From positions 1,674,001 to 1,738,000 of the forward strand of contig NZ_JOMR01000001.1 in NCBI RefSeq assembly GCF_000711195.1: a stretch of DNA of 64,000 nt. The letters run 5' to 3'. Numbering within the stretch: the stretch's first letter is position 1; every line of letters begins with the position of its first letter. A program made the translations under genes and the position numbers. Below the pieces are notes generated by a model. It searched no databases. It saw only the letters and a list, made by a program, of their open reading frames with translations, and was not told where the DNA came from. Positions 18,579-26,769 of the stretch are shown piece after piece. Source of the stretch: Thiomicrospira pelophila DSM 1534 (GTDB lineage: Bacteria; Pseudomonadota; Gammaproteobacteria; Thiomicrospirales; Thiomicrospiraceae).

Positions 18579-19712
18579 ATGACACAAAAAACCCTCATTA
18601 TTGATGATGCGATTCCTTATGCACAAGCCATGTTTTCGCACCTGGGCGAGATCAAACTGGTGCCCGGTCGCGACATTAATGCCGATTTAGTACGCCACGC
18701 CGATGCACTGATTGTGCGCTCACGCACCCAAGTGAATGCCGCCCTGCTCGATAGCAGCTCAGTCAAGTTTGTTGGTAGCACCGTGGTGGGGTTAGATCAT
18801 ATCGACCAGGCCTGGTTGGCGCGAAATAATATTCGCTTTTATTCAGCCCAAGGTTGCAACGCCAATTCGGTAGCGGAATATGTGATTAGCGCCCTACTCG
18901 TGTTAGCCGAACAACATCACATCGATTTATCACAACAAACCCTTGGCATTATTGGAGTGGGTCACGTTGGCAAACTTTTACGACAAAAAGCACGCGCACT
19001 CGGCATGACCTGTTTATTAAATGACCCACCACGCCAACAAGCGGAAGGCCAAGCCGAATTTACTGGGTTGAATAACTTACTTCAACAAGCCGACATTATT
19101 AGTGTACATACCCCTTTAACCAAAACTGGCGAGTTTGCCAGCTTCGATTTACTCAACTCAAACAATATGAGCTTGATTAAGTCCAGCGCTATTTTAATTA
19201 ACGCCGCGCGTGGCGGCATTATTAACGAGCAGGCCTGGTGCCAGCTTCATAATCGCGCCAATGTGATCGACTGCTGGCAAAACGAACCCCATATTAATGC
19301 CGAACTCTACGCCAAGGCCGATATCGCGACAGCCCATATTGCAGGGCATTCGTTAGAAGCCAAAGTTGCGGGTTCATCTATGGTGTATCAACAATTGTGT
19401 GATTTTTGGCAGGTCACAGCTCAAAATGACTGGCAAAAGCAATTACCGCCCGCACCTAAACCCCTAACCCCACCGACGAGCCATAAAACCCAAACCGCCT
19501 TGGCACAAATACTAAAACAAGCCTACGATATTGTCGCGGACGACCAAGCCATTCGCGATAAAAGTGTAAACAATGTGCAAAACCAATTTGAATTACACCG
19601 CCGTCAATACCCAATTCGACGAGAATGGAGATGGCACAAACTGGAGTCTAGTGCACAATTTGAACTTAATAAAACCCTGAAAGCACTTGGATTCCAAATC
19701 AAAGATGATTAA
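18579..19712 (+). CDS. pdxB: Erythronate-4-phosphate dehydrogenase PdxB
   Basis: 377 residues, matching the usual 378-381. It is a D-2-hydroxyacid dehydrogenase fold: N-terminal VRSRTQVNAALL, NAD-binding LGIIGVGHVGKLLRQKA, substrate-binding INAARGGIIN and the catalytic His in TAHIAGHSLEAK. A C-terminal PdxB dimerisation domain follows. It performs the second step of deoxyxylulose-independent pyridoxal phosphate synthesis. Start 18579 is chosen from the GGAG site at 18568-18571; the frame is open well upstream but overlaps the divergent gene. It contains one exact palindrome (18805, DQAWL) and a near copy around 19229 (EQAWC). Confidence 0.95.
   Translation: MTQKTLIIDDAIPYAQAMFSHLGEIKLVPGRDINADLVRHADALIVRSRTQVNAALLDSSSVKFVGSTVVGLDHIDQAWLARNNIRFYSAQGCNANSVAEYVISALLVLAEQHHIDLSQQTLGIIGVGHVGKLLRQKARALGMTCLLNDPPRQQAEGQAEFTGLNNLLQQADIISVHTPLTKTGEFASFDLLNSNNMSLIKSSAILINAARGGIINEQAWCQLHNRANVIDCWQNEPHINAELYAKADIATAHIAGHSLEAKVAGSSMVYQQLCDFWQVTAQNDWQKQLPPAPKPLTPPTSHKTQTALAQILKQAYDIVADDQAIRDKSVNNVQNQFELHRRQYPIRREWRWHKLESSAQFELNKTLKALGFQIKDD
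18805..18816. repeat. Iterated palindrome ACCAGGCCTGGT, copy 8 (in pdxB)
   Basis: In pdxB the frame is GAC CAG GCC TGG TTG, giving DQAWL. This is a different frame from the PGLV copies. Confidence 0.97.
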
Positions 19713-19713
19713 G

Positions 19714-19733
19714 ATAAGAAATCCCTAATATTA
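19714..19733. repeat. AT-rich 20-mer, copy B
   Basis: ATAAGAAATCCCTAATATTA is 19/20 identical to 17801-17820. Here it also forms an inverted repeat CCCTAAT (19723-19729) / ATTAGGG (19738-19744). It lies just after the pdxB stop and about 155 bp before the DUF302 lipoprotein gene. Confidence 0.5.
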
Positions 19734-19889
19734 GAGAATTAGGGAATGCTAATAAAATTTTGTTATCACAGAACAAAAAATTTGATTTTCTCTTTTGCAA
19801 AATATAAGAGTAATCTTATTTCCGAAATCAAGAAAGCGTCACACTTTGTGCTCTTTCGATTAGAAAACCAAATTAAAGGATGTACTCAC

Positions 19890-20462
19890 ATGAAAACCAT
19901 CACAATGCTAAAAGTTGGCTTCCTAGCCGGCATCATCGCCTTAATGTCAGGCTGTGGCACAATGAAAGCAGCAGGCAACCTTGAAGAAGGCGCTTGGGGC
20001 ACTTTCAACGAAATCTGGGATCGCTGGGTTGAAAGTGAAGGTGATATCGGTTGGGCGGTAGTATGGCACCGTAAAGTAGCGGACGATCTAACCCTACAAG
20101 ACGTTATCGACAGCATCAACGACGTAGCCATTCAAACTCCTGGCTTAATGAATGTTGGTGAACTGCCTTTATCTTCTGAATTGAATGCTCGCGGCATTGA
20201 ATCAGACGTAATCCATATCATTTCTGCATGTAACCCAGAAACCGCTCGTCACATGCTTAACTTCAGCCCAGCCATGTCCGCTTTCCTACCTTGCCGTGTA
20301 GCGGTGGTTGAACAAGAAGATGGTTTACATCTTTACACCATGAACATGGACATGATGGTAAAAATGGGTAAAGAAATGCCACCAGAGTTAAAAGAATTAA
20401 CTATGGACGTACGTAATGCAATCTGGAAAATGATGGAAAATGGCGCAACTGGCGCATTCTAA
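19890..20462 (+). CDS. DUF302-domain lipoprotein
   Basis: 190 residues. The lipobox LMSGC near residue 21 marks a lipoprotein. The DUF302 core is seen in HIISACNPETARHMLN and AFLPCRVAVVEQEDG followed by a conserved MD-type strand (LYTMNMDMMVKMG). DUF302 proteins have no settled function; many are envelope proteins. Start 19890 is chosen because AAAGGA precedes it by 9 bases and a signal peptide begins exactly there; the frame extends upstream to 19746 without a signal sequence. A palindrome-containing terminator follows 34 bp after the stop. Confidence 0.85.
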   Translation: MKTITMLKVGFLAGIIALMSGCGTMKAAGNLEEGAWGTFNEIWDRWVESEGDIGWAVVWHRKVADDLTLQDVIDSINDVAIQTPGLMNVGELPLSSELNARGIESDVIHIISACNPETARHMLNFSPAMSAFLPCRVAVVEQEDGLHLYTMNMDMMVKMGKEMPPELKELTMDVRNAIWKMMENGATGAF

Positions 20463-20496
20463 TCTGACCCGAATCTAACGATTCATTGCATAAAAC

Positions 20497-20532
20497 AAAA
20501 CCACCAGCGCCACCAGGCCTGGTGGTTTTTTT
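20497..20532 (+). terminator. Terminator containing iterated palindrome copy 9 (20512-20523)
   Basis: A perfect 11-bp stem AAAACCACCAG (20497-20507) / CTGGTGGTTTT (20519-20529) with an 11-base loop and seven Ts. The right arm is half of an exact ACCAGGCCTGGT at 20512-20523, so the palindrome and the terminator share bases and compete for pairing. Confidence 0.88.
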
Positions 20533-20551
20533 ATGCCTGAATCAAACCCCC

Positions 20552-20630
20552 TTCTGTCACTCTGAGCAAAGCGAAGAGTCTCAAACCCAGTCCACCCGCC
20601 ACAAGATCTTTCACTAGGTTCAAGATGACG
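20552..20630. repeat. REP-like intergenic element, copy 1
   Basis: About 79 bp, with left part GTCACTCTGAGCAAAGCGAA and right part AAGATCTTTCACTAGGTTCA. Its first 31 bases (20552-20582) are an exact inverted copy of 23288-23318. The remaining DNA up to fadL (20631-20902) is AT-rich leader in which I see no gene. Confidence 0.75.
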
Positions 20631-20902
20631 GTTAAAAACCGTGTCATGCTAAAAAAAGATGCATCCCCCAAAAACCCGCTCATTCATCAAAAAAACTTAT
20701 ACCAATATACGTATTTCAATATAAGAACATCATTGTATTATCAAAAACTTATGTCACATTAATTTAGCAAATACCCCATAAAGTTTTTTGAATTATCTTT
20801 TTTGTTTCAATTACGCGATAGTAACGTCCAACGCAGGATGTGACCTCGCGCTACACAAAATAAAGTCTTAAGTATAAAAGATCACTAAATAAGGATATTC
20901 AA

Positions 20903-22189
20903 ATGAAAAAAACCAAAATTGCATTAGCCATCACCGCAGCGGTCATGGTTTCACAACCAGTTTTAGCAACCAACGGTGACCACCTAATCGGTCTAGGCGC
21001 ACAAGCACGCGCATTAGGCGGCACAGGCGCCGCCGCTTTCTTCGGTTCTGAAAACGCTCTAACCAACCCAGCTTTGATCGGTAAAATGCAAGGCACTGAA
21101 TTTGCGATTGGTGGGACTTTGTTTAAGCCGAATGTAAAAGCTGAAACGGATGTTGCAAGCCAGACTGGCCCAGTTTCACAAACAAGTGATGCTGACACCA
21201 ACATTATTCCTGAAGTGTCTATGGCGACTCGCATTAACGAAAATTTAGTCTTTGGCCTAGGCATTTACGGTTCAGCCGGCATGGGTGTTGACTATCGTGA
21301 CAACGGTGGTGCAACAGATGGAATGGGTTTGTTTAATGGTTATAGTAACTTGCAGATTATGAAGTTTGCTCCAACTTTAGCTTATAACACAGAGCAATAT
21401 GGCATTGGTTTTGCGCCAGTTATCCAATATGGTTCACTTGATATCAACCTTAAGCAATATGATACTAATGGAACACCTCTGAATCCAGCTGATGACGTTA
21501 CTCATAACGTTGGTAACGGTATGTCAACCGATTTAGGTTATGGCTTTAACTTAGGTGGTTATTTTGACATTTCTCCTGAACTAACAATCGGTTTAGCTTA
21601 TCAGTCTGCTATTGCCATGAAGTACAAGGATCAAATTACTACTGCTGCAGACGGGTTTAACCTTCCTGCTGGAACATTTAGTGATGACCTAGAGCAACCA
21701 GCAGAATTAAAAATTGGCGTTGCTTATAACATGGGTAATATGATGTACACTGCTGACTTTAAGCAAATCGCATGGGGCCAAGCTAAAGGCTATAAAGATT
21801 TTAACTGGGATGACCAAAATGTCTTTGCCTTAGGCGCAAAATACTCTGGTAATGGATATTGGGCAGGTGTAGGTATCAACCATGCCGAAGACCCAATAAA
21901 AGAAGTAGATGACGCAACAGCAAGCGCTCAAGCTAATGGCTTAGCTCAAGCTACTAACATTTTTAACAACCATTTCTTCCCAGGTATTGTTGAGACTCAT
22001 TTTACAATCGGCGGTGGTTACGAATTAACTAACCGCATGACTTTGGAGGGTGCAGTAGTGTATGCTTCTGAAGTTAGCAAAACTGTAAATACAGGGTATC
22101 TATCTCAGCAAGCTACTGCAGATGCAACAACTCACGAAGTTACTCACTCGCAAATCGGTTATACCGTGTCATTGCGTATGAACTTCTAA
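20903..22189 (+). CDS. FadL/OmpP1-family outer-membrane transport protein
   Basis: 428 residues: a signal peptide (cleaved near VLATNGD), the FadL N-terminal signature NGDHLIGLGAQARALGGTGA with NPA in SENALTNPALIGK, and a 14-stranded beta-barrel pattern ending in the aromatic SLRMNF. FadL-type channels bring long-chain fatty acids or hydrocarbons across the outer membrane. The substrate here is unknown. Ribosome site AAGGA lies 7-10 bases upstream. It is a single gene flanked by terminators and by the two REP-like elements. Confidence 0.9.
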   Translation: MKKTKIALAITAAVMVSQPVLATNGDHLIGLGAQARALGGTGAAAFFGSENALTNPALIGKMQGTEFAIGGTLFKPNVKAETDVASQTGPVSQTSDADTNIIPEVSMATRINENLVFGLGIYGSAGMGVDYRDNGGATDGMGLFNGYSNLQIMKFAPTLAYNTEQYGIGFAPVIQYGSLDINLKQYDTNGTPLNPADDVTHNVGNGMSTDLGYGFNLGGYFDISPELTIGLAYQSAIAMKYKDQITTAADGFNLPAGTFSDDLEQPAELKIGVAYNMGNMMYTADFKQIAWGQAKGYKDFNWDDQNVFALGAKYSGNGYWAGVGINHAEDPIKEVDDATASAQANGLAQATNIFNNHFFPGIVETHFTIGGGYELTNRMTLEGAVVYASEVSKTVNTGYLSQQATADATTHEVTHSQIGYTVSLRMNF

Positions 22190-22205
22190 AAAACCGTAAG
22201 ATCAA

Positions 22206-22271
22206 CGCGTGCTTCGGCACGCGCTGTTTTCCTCCTAATAGAGCTTTAGCCAGACCTAGTCTGGCTTTTTT
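22206..22271 (+). terminator. Two tandem terminators after the FadL gene
   Basis: The first is CGCGTGC-TTCG-GCACGCG followed by CTGTTTT (22206-22230). The second is AGCCAGAC-CTA-GTCTGGCT followed by a T run (22248-22271). The second is the more canonical. Confidence 0.82.
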
Positions 22272-22407
22272 GTATCTAGCTTATATACTGTACGCTCCAA
22301 CCTGCGCTTAAAATTTCCTTCGAAAATCTTTCGCTACATCTTTTTTATTCCAGCAATTTTGTGCATACTACACCCAAAATCCACCCTCACATTTATATAG
22401 GGACGTT

Positions 22408-23229
22408 ATGGCGAAAATACTCATTGCTGGCTGTGGTGACATAGGTTGTCGTTTAGGACTTGAGCTGACGGCCGACGGCCACCAGGTTTACGGTTTACGC
22501 CGCGATGGCGACAAAATCCCCGAACCCATGATCGCGATCAGCGCCGATTTAACCAGCGAGGCATTAGAGCTGCCGAGTGATTTGGACACGGTGTTCTACA
22601 CCGCGGCTGCGGGTAAATATAACGACTTTGCCTATTACCAAGCTTATGTGGCGGGTTTGAAAAATCTGTTGCATGCGTTAAACGGTCAAAAGCTGAGACA
22701 CTTGTTTTTTACCTCCAGCACCTCCGTTTTTAGTCAAAACGAAGGCGAATGGGTAACCGAAGACAGCTTGGCCGAAGAGCATAACTTCTCAAGTCGTCGT
22801 TTATTAGAAGGCGAAAACCTCGCCTTAAACTCAGGTTATCCGGCGACGGTGGTGCGTTTTGGCGGCATTTATGGCCCAGGCCGCACCCATATCATCGATT
22901 TGGTGATGAAAGGCAAGGCGCATTGTATGGAGGACGTATACAGCAATCGTATCCACACAGATGATTGCGTCGGCATATTTAAACACTTAATGAATCTAGA
23001 TAAAGCGGACCCGCTTTACATTGGCGTGGACAACCAACCCACCCAGTCCTGTGAAGTCTATGAGTGGCTAGCCGAGCAATTAAGCGTGGGCTACATCGAA
23101 CACACCGAACCCACCGAAAACAGCCGCACCATGCGCAGCAACAAACGCCTATCCAACGCCAAAATCCGTGAGAGCGGCTATGAGTTTAAATACCCAACTT
23201 ACCAAGAAGGTTACGGGAGTTTGATTTAA
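22408..23229 (+). CDS. SDR-family NAD-dependent epimerase/dehydratase (YeeZ-like)
   Basis: 273 residues, extended SDR fold. The dinucleotide-binding loop is AGCGDIGCRLG near residue 7; FFTSSTSVF supplies the catalytic Ser region, but the usual YxxxK is not obvious (SSRRLLEGE sits there instead), as in the YeeZ group. The C-terminal region carries NRIHTDDC. The role is unknown; possibly an NAD(P)-dependent sugar or envelope-metabolite enzyme. It is a single gene between fadL terminators and the second REP-like element. Confidence 0.8.
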   Translation: MAKILIAGCGDIGCRLGLELTADGHQVYGLRRDGDKIPEPMIAISADLTSEALELPSDLDTVFYTAAAGKYNDFAYYQAYVAGLKNLLHALNGQKLRHLFFTSSTSVFSQNEGEWVTEDSLAEEHNFSSRRLLEGENLALNSGYPATVVRFGGIYGPGRTHIIDLVMKGKAHCMEDVYSNRIHTDDCVGIFKHLMNLDKADPLYIGVDNQPTQSCEVYEWLAEQLSVGYIEHTEPTENSRTMRSNKRLSNAKIRESGYEFKYPTYQEGYGSLI

Positions 23230-23238
23230 CCCTACCCT

Positions 23239-23318
23239 ATCATCCTGAACGTAAGTGAAGGATCTTAGAGCTGGAGGGATTCGGAAGGAGACTCTTCGCT
23301 TTGCTCAGAGTGACAGAA
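23239..23318. repeat. REP-like intergenic element, copy 2 (inverted)
   Basis: About 80 bp in the opposite orientation to 20552-20630. It carries TCATCCTGAACGTAAGTGAA at one end and the exact 31-bp match (23288-23318) at the other. It separates the epimerase gene from the convergent beta-barrel gene. Confidence 0.75.
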
Positions 23319-23330
23319 CCGACCTGCTCA

Positions 23331-23945
23331 TCAATAATAATACAACCAACTCAAACCGATAGAGTCGCGCTTCATTTGGCCGGTGTTATCAAAACTATCG
23401 CGGCTCTGTAGAGACAAGTAGTTTAACTCAACCGTATGACTAGGGTTCAGTTTAAAACTCGCGCCCACGCCATACATAAAGCCATCTTGGGTTTGTTTAT
23501 TCACATCCTGTGCAACCCCGGCATTCACTTCGCGTGTTTTATATTGACTAAAGTTATAACCTAGAGTGGCATGTAAACCAAGCGGTTGCGGTTGCGCTGA
23601 CCCTTGACCTTGCCATTTAAACTTAAACAACCCACTAACATCATAAAATTCGTCAAATTGCATTTCGACATTAAAATCCGCATGCTTGATGTCAATTTGC
23701 TTTTGATTAGTGGATACACGAAACTCCGCATCTACCCAGGATGAAACTTGGGTTCCTACAGTAAGCACCAGGCCTGGTACTTTGGTGTCTTTAAAGTCTT
23801 TTACCTTGATAGTTTGCTGTGCGACCCCCAATCCTACATAAGTATCCGCATCCATCAAACCAAAATAGCCGGCTCGATCTGATGCTTGCGCGCCTGATAG
23901 CAAGCCTAATCCAATTAGCCACGACCAAGTTTTCATCCACTTCAT
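23331..23945 (-). CDS. Small outer-membrane beta-barrel protein at the end of the Tad cluster
   Basis: 204 residues with a signal peptide (SGAQASD) and an 8-strand barrel-like pattern of alternating residues, ending in the aromatic SWLYYY typical of outer-membrane proteins. It resembles OmpA-like or OmpW-like barrels (YVGLGVAQQTI, HATLGYNFSQY, YGVGASFKLN). It lies 28 bp after the last tad gene and may be an extra operon member; its role in the pilus is inference. A palindrome copy encodes VPGLVLT. Confidence 0.75.
   Translation of the reverse strand: MKWMKTWSWLIGLGLLSGAQASDRAGYFGLMDADTYVGLGVAQQTIKVKDFKDTKVPGLVLTVGTQVSSWVDAEFRVSTNQKQIDIKHADFNVEMQFDEFYDVSGLFKFKWQGQGSAQPQPLGLHATLGYNFSQYKTREVNAGVAQDVNKQTQDGFMYGVGASFKLNPSHTVELNYLSLQSRDSFDNTGQMKRDSIGLSWLYYY
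23767..23778. repeat. Iterated palindrome ACCAGGCCTGGT, copy 10 (in beta-barrel gene)
   Basis: Coding-strand frame CCA GGC CTG GT gives VPGLVLT at the start of a predicted beta strand. Confidence 0.97.
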
Positions 23946-23973
23946 TTTGTACCCTTATCTTTATATGACGGTT

Positions 23974-25242
23974 TTAATACCAATCGCCCCAAATAAATGA
24001 GCCATACCAGCGCATGTTTCGAGTCACACAATCCACATCTTGATAGCTTCGTTCCCAGCTGATAAATGGCCAGGTGAAACTCATAATCATCCATTGTAAA
24101 AAACTGACCTTGGTTTCACGTTGCTGTTCAACGCAACTTTGCTGCAGATATCGGTTATTTTCCAAGTAACTTAAACAACGGGTGACTTTGCTATCGTTTA
24201 CCGAGTCTTGCGGTATGGTGGATTTATCACTATAAAAAGCCGACAAGTTAGCGACATTAGTATTATTGGTGTTAGCGATACACATGCCCACGCGCCCAAC
24301 ATAAAAATCACCGCTGACTTTTTCAGCTTTAGGCATAAAACAACAACCCAGTGTGTAAACCGTTGTGCCGTTATAGTTTTTATGCGTAATGCCGCCTGAT
24401 GGCATACACGGGCACATAAAAAAATTAGATGAACTAACGCTAACCGGGCTTTGGTAATTGACCATTTCAACTTCAGACACATCAGTTGAACCTAACCACT
24501 TGTCCGGCACATCGAAATTCAGGTATTTCTTCTCCGTTGTACTACTTGATTTGGTTGGCATGTAACCATACTCACAATAGTTTTTACGTACGGCGTCGGC
24601 CTCAACGGTATCGGTTTCTTTTTGTCCCATAATGGTTTCATATCCGACTTCAGGTTCGGCGGCAAGACAAGCGTTATAACGACTTTGACAAAAACAGCCA
24701 CCGCCAATATCTTCTTTTTGTTTTTCAGACAAACCATAAATAGTTCGCCCTTTGGGTTTAAACCAATCAAATTCACCAATAAAACTAGACTGTTGGTAAG
24801 TTAACTCAACCGCAACCGCGCTAAATTCAACAATGTCATCCATATTATTTGCCAATCCACGCGGGTTGGAAGCATTCATTGACAAAGGAGTAAAGCGGGC
24901 ATTATCACCCTGCCCTTCAATATTACCGAACGTCAGGCTGACATTGATTGCCTTGTCTTCGCCCTCTTCCGGTATCTGGTTATAGCCGAGCTGGTTAAGC
25001 AGTTGATCGACTTCTTTAATCGCACGCTGTGGATCATCCGAGTCTTGACGAATGGCTATCTCAGCTCGAATCGCAACCGGCGCCACCGCCGTGGCATGGT
25101 TCTCTAAAACTGATTGCTGGGTCATTTTGTCGCTGAGTTCTAATATCATTAAGAAGCCCGTTAGCCCAGATAATACCGTTAAAATCCCTAACACAGATAT
25201 TGACCCAGTTTGTCGAATAGATTGTTTAGTTTTAATACTCAA
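23974..25242 (-). CDS. Cysteine-rich TadG-position protein
   Basis: 422 residues. The N-terminus resembles TadG/TadE-class pseudopilins: a basic stretch, then GSISVLGILTVLSGLTGFLM as a membrane segment. The rest would be periplasmic or extracellular and contains 12 cysteines, several in pairs (CFC, CPC, CC), and many aromatic residues near the end (WMIMSFTWPFISWERSY). I do not recognise this C-terminal region, and the usual TadG von Willebrand (vWA) domain is absent. The gene overlaps tadD by 4 bp, so it belongs to the operon. It may be an adhesin or a tip component needing disulfides. Confidence 0.65.
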   Translation of the reverse strand: MSIKTKQSIRQTGSISVLGILTVLSGLTGFLMILELSDKMTQQSVLENHATAVAPVAIRAEIAIRQDSDDPQRAIKEVDQLLNQLGYNQIPEEGEDKAINVSLTFGNIEGQGDNARFTPLSMNASNPRGLANNMDDIVEFSAVAVELTYQQSSFIGEFDWFKPKGRTIYGLSEKQKEDIGGGCFCQSRYNACLAAEPEVGYETIMGQKETDTVEADAVRKNYCEYGYMPTKSSSTTEKKYLNFDVPDKWLGSTDVSEVEMVNYQSPVSVSSSNFFMCPCMPSGGITHKNYNGTTVYTLGCCFMPKAEKVSGDFYVGRVGMCIANTNNTNVANLSAFYSDKSTIPQDSVNDSKVTRCLSYLENNRYLQQSCVEQQRETKVSFLQWMIMSFTWPFISWERSYQDVDCVTRNMRWYGSFIWGDWY

Positions 25243-25874
25243 GGCTGACTCTCCTGCTCCTGTATTTGACGTAATAACGCCAAATTATTTCGCGATTTTT
25301 GATTAAGCGGATCGAGGGCTAAGGCTCGATCAAAATAGGTTCTGGCCTGCGCTAAATTCGATTGCAGTAAAGCACTAAATCCCAAATTATTTAATCCCGC
25401 CACTTGTACATGATTTTGTTCGTCTAACAACCAGGCCTGGTAGGTAGTTTCCGCCGCCTCATATCGTTCTAACTGGATCGCCGTGCGTGCAAAATCGGCT
25501 TCGTCTGAGCGCGTATGCTCTTCAATTTTTAAAAGTTGTTCACGGGTTATATAAGCTAGGTCTAGCTGGTCTTTTGCCTCATACACACGCCCTAATAAAC
25601 GAAATACTTCCGGTTCATTTGCATGCGAACGGCGCAGCTTTAACAGCAATTTTTCGGCTCTTTCCCACTCCGCACGATCCATTTGTAAACGCACCATATC
25701 CATCGCAAACTCAAACTGCGACTCCTCGGTTAAACTGTCAGCCAATGGCTTGGTGTTTTCAGTCGGATCGGCCGACTCATTTTTTGGGGTGTTTGCACAA
25801 CCACTCAAACCGAGCGCGGCGAGTAGTAAAACCATTGAAATAACTGAGGTGATCGTTTGCATTGTTTTTACCAT
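25239..25874 (-). CDS. tadD: Tad pilus assembly TPR lipoprotein TadD
   Basis: 211 residues. The lipobox LGLSGC lies near residue 26, followed by tetratricopeptide repeats (WERAEKLLLKLRRSHANEPE, then NLGFSALLQSNLAQARTYFD and a final ALDPLNQKSRNNLALL). TadD is an outer-membrane-facing lipoprotein likened to a secretin pilotin. It overlaps tadC by 7 bp and the next gene by 4 bp. It contains the only exact iterated palindrome in the tad core genes (25430-25441, QAWLL). Confidence 0.88.
   Translation of the reverse strand: MVKTMQTITSVISMVLLLAALGLSGCANTPKNESADPTENTKPLADSLTEESQFEFAMDMVRLQMDRAEWERAEKLLLKLRRSHANEPEVFRLLGRVYEAKDQLDLAYITREQLLKIEEHTRSDEADFARTAIQLERYEAAETTYQAWLLDEQNHVQVAGLNNLGFSALLQSNLAQARTYFDRALALDPLNQKSRNNLALLRQIQEQESQP
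25430..25441. repeat. Iterated palindrome ACCAGGCCTGGT, copy 11 (in tadD)
   Basis: Coding-strand frame TAC CAG GCC TGG TTG gives YQAWLL, between TPR helices. The next exact copy upstream is more than 9 kb away. Confidence 0.97.
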
Positions 25875-26764
25875 CCTCTGGCCATCATGACGAACTTCTC
25901 GCCAAGCATTAATATGAAATACGGCAGCATCAAAAACGGCAAAATCACCACCGCCATTTTGGCTGAAGCTTGAGCGGCTTTATCGGTCATAATTTCTTCT
26001 CGCTCATCGTACATCCGCTTTGAAAAGGCTCGTATTGAGTCACTCACCGGGCTGCCGAGTTTTTCGTTTTGAATCAACAATAGAACCAACTGCTCAATAT
26101 CTTTTATCGGGTTTCGGCTAGCGAATTGACGCAGCGCTTCTATTCGCGGCACACCTATTTGAATCTGCTCTAATAGGTAGTTGAATTCATAACTGATATC
26201 TGGATGCAGATCCTTTAATTCGTGCGATACACGTTTAATCGCCACCATCCAACTTAAACCTGCGTTCATACAAACGTTGGCCATATCCAAAAAATCCGGC
26301 AAACTTTGGCTAATACGATTAAGGCGCAACTTAGCTAACCAGCTTAAAAAATGTTCGGGAATTAATAATGAAAACACCGGCAAAATAAACACGATTGGCC
26401 AAGGCGCAATTTGCGCCACCCACAAAACCAGACCGATTGCCAATAAAGCCAGTACAAATAATGTTTTCAAAAAATAGAATGCTCCAATATGTTCGGCCTT
26501 TCTAAATCCGGCGCGCACCAATTTGATTTGAATTTTCTGCAGCTCTTTTATGTTTTTAGAGCCTAAATAATTACCGACGACACACCACCAACAATTATTG
26601 TGTTGGGTTTGAATTTGGCTATAAAGCTGACCAACTCCCACGCGTGATTTGAGTCGTTCGAGTTGAAACAACTTGTCATGCTGCTTAAAAAACAACCGCG
26701 TTAAAGAAAACACACTGACAAATACCAACAAGCCTGTTACCAATAATAAACTCAAGATATCCAT
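25868..26764 (-). CDS. tadC: Tad inner-membrane platform protein TadC
   Basis: 298 residues with a type II secretion F (T2SF) domain. There are membrane segments at the N-terminus (LLLVTGLLVFVSVFSL), in the middle (FLKTLFVLALLAIGLVLWV, IVFILPVFSLLIP) and at the C-terminus (MAVVILPFLMLPYFILML). It pairs with TadB as the inner-membrane platform that the TadA ATPase drives. It is 5 bp after tadB. Confidence 0.92.
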   Translation of the reverse strand: MDILSLLLVTGLLVFVSVFSLTRLFFKQHDKLFQLERLKSRVGVGQLYSQIQTQHNNCWWCVVGNYLGSKNIKELQKIQIKLVRAGFRKAEHIGAFYFLKTLFVLALLAIGLVLWVAQIAPWPIVFILPVFSLLIPEHFLSWLAKLRLNRISQSLPDFLDMANVCMNAGLSWMVAIKRVSHELKDLHPDISYEFNYLLEQIQIGVPRIEALRQFASRNPIKDIEQLVLLLIQNEKLGSPVSDSIRAFSKRMYDEREEIMTDKAAQASAKMAVVILPFLMLPYFILMLGEKFVMMARGW

Positions 26765-26769
26765 AGGCC

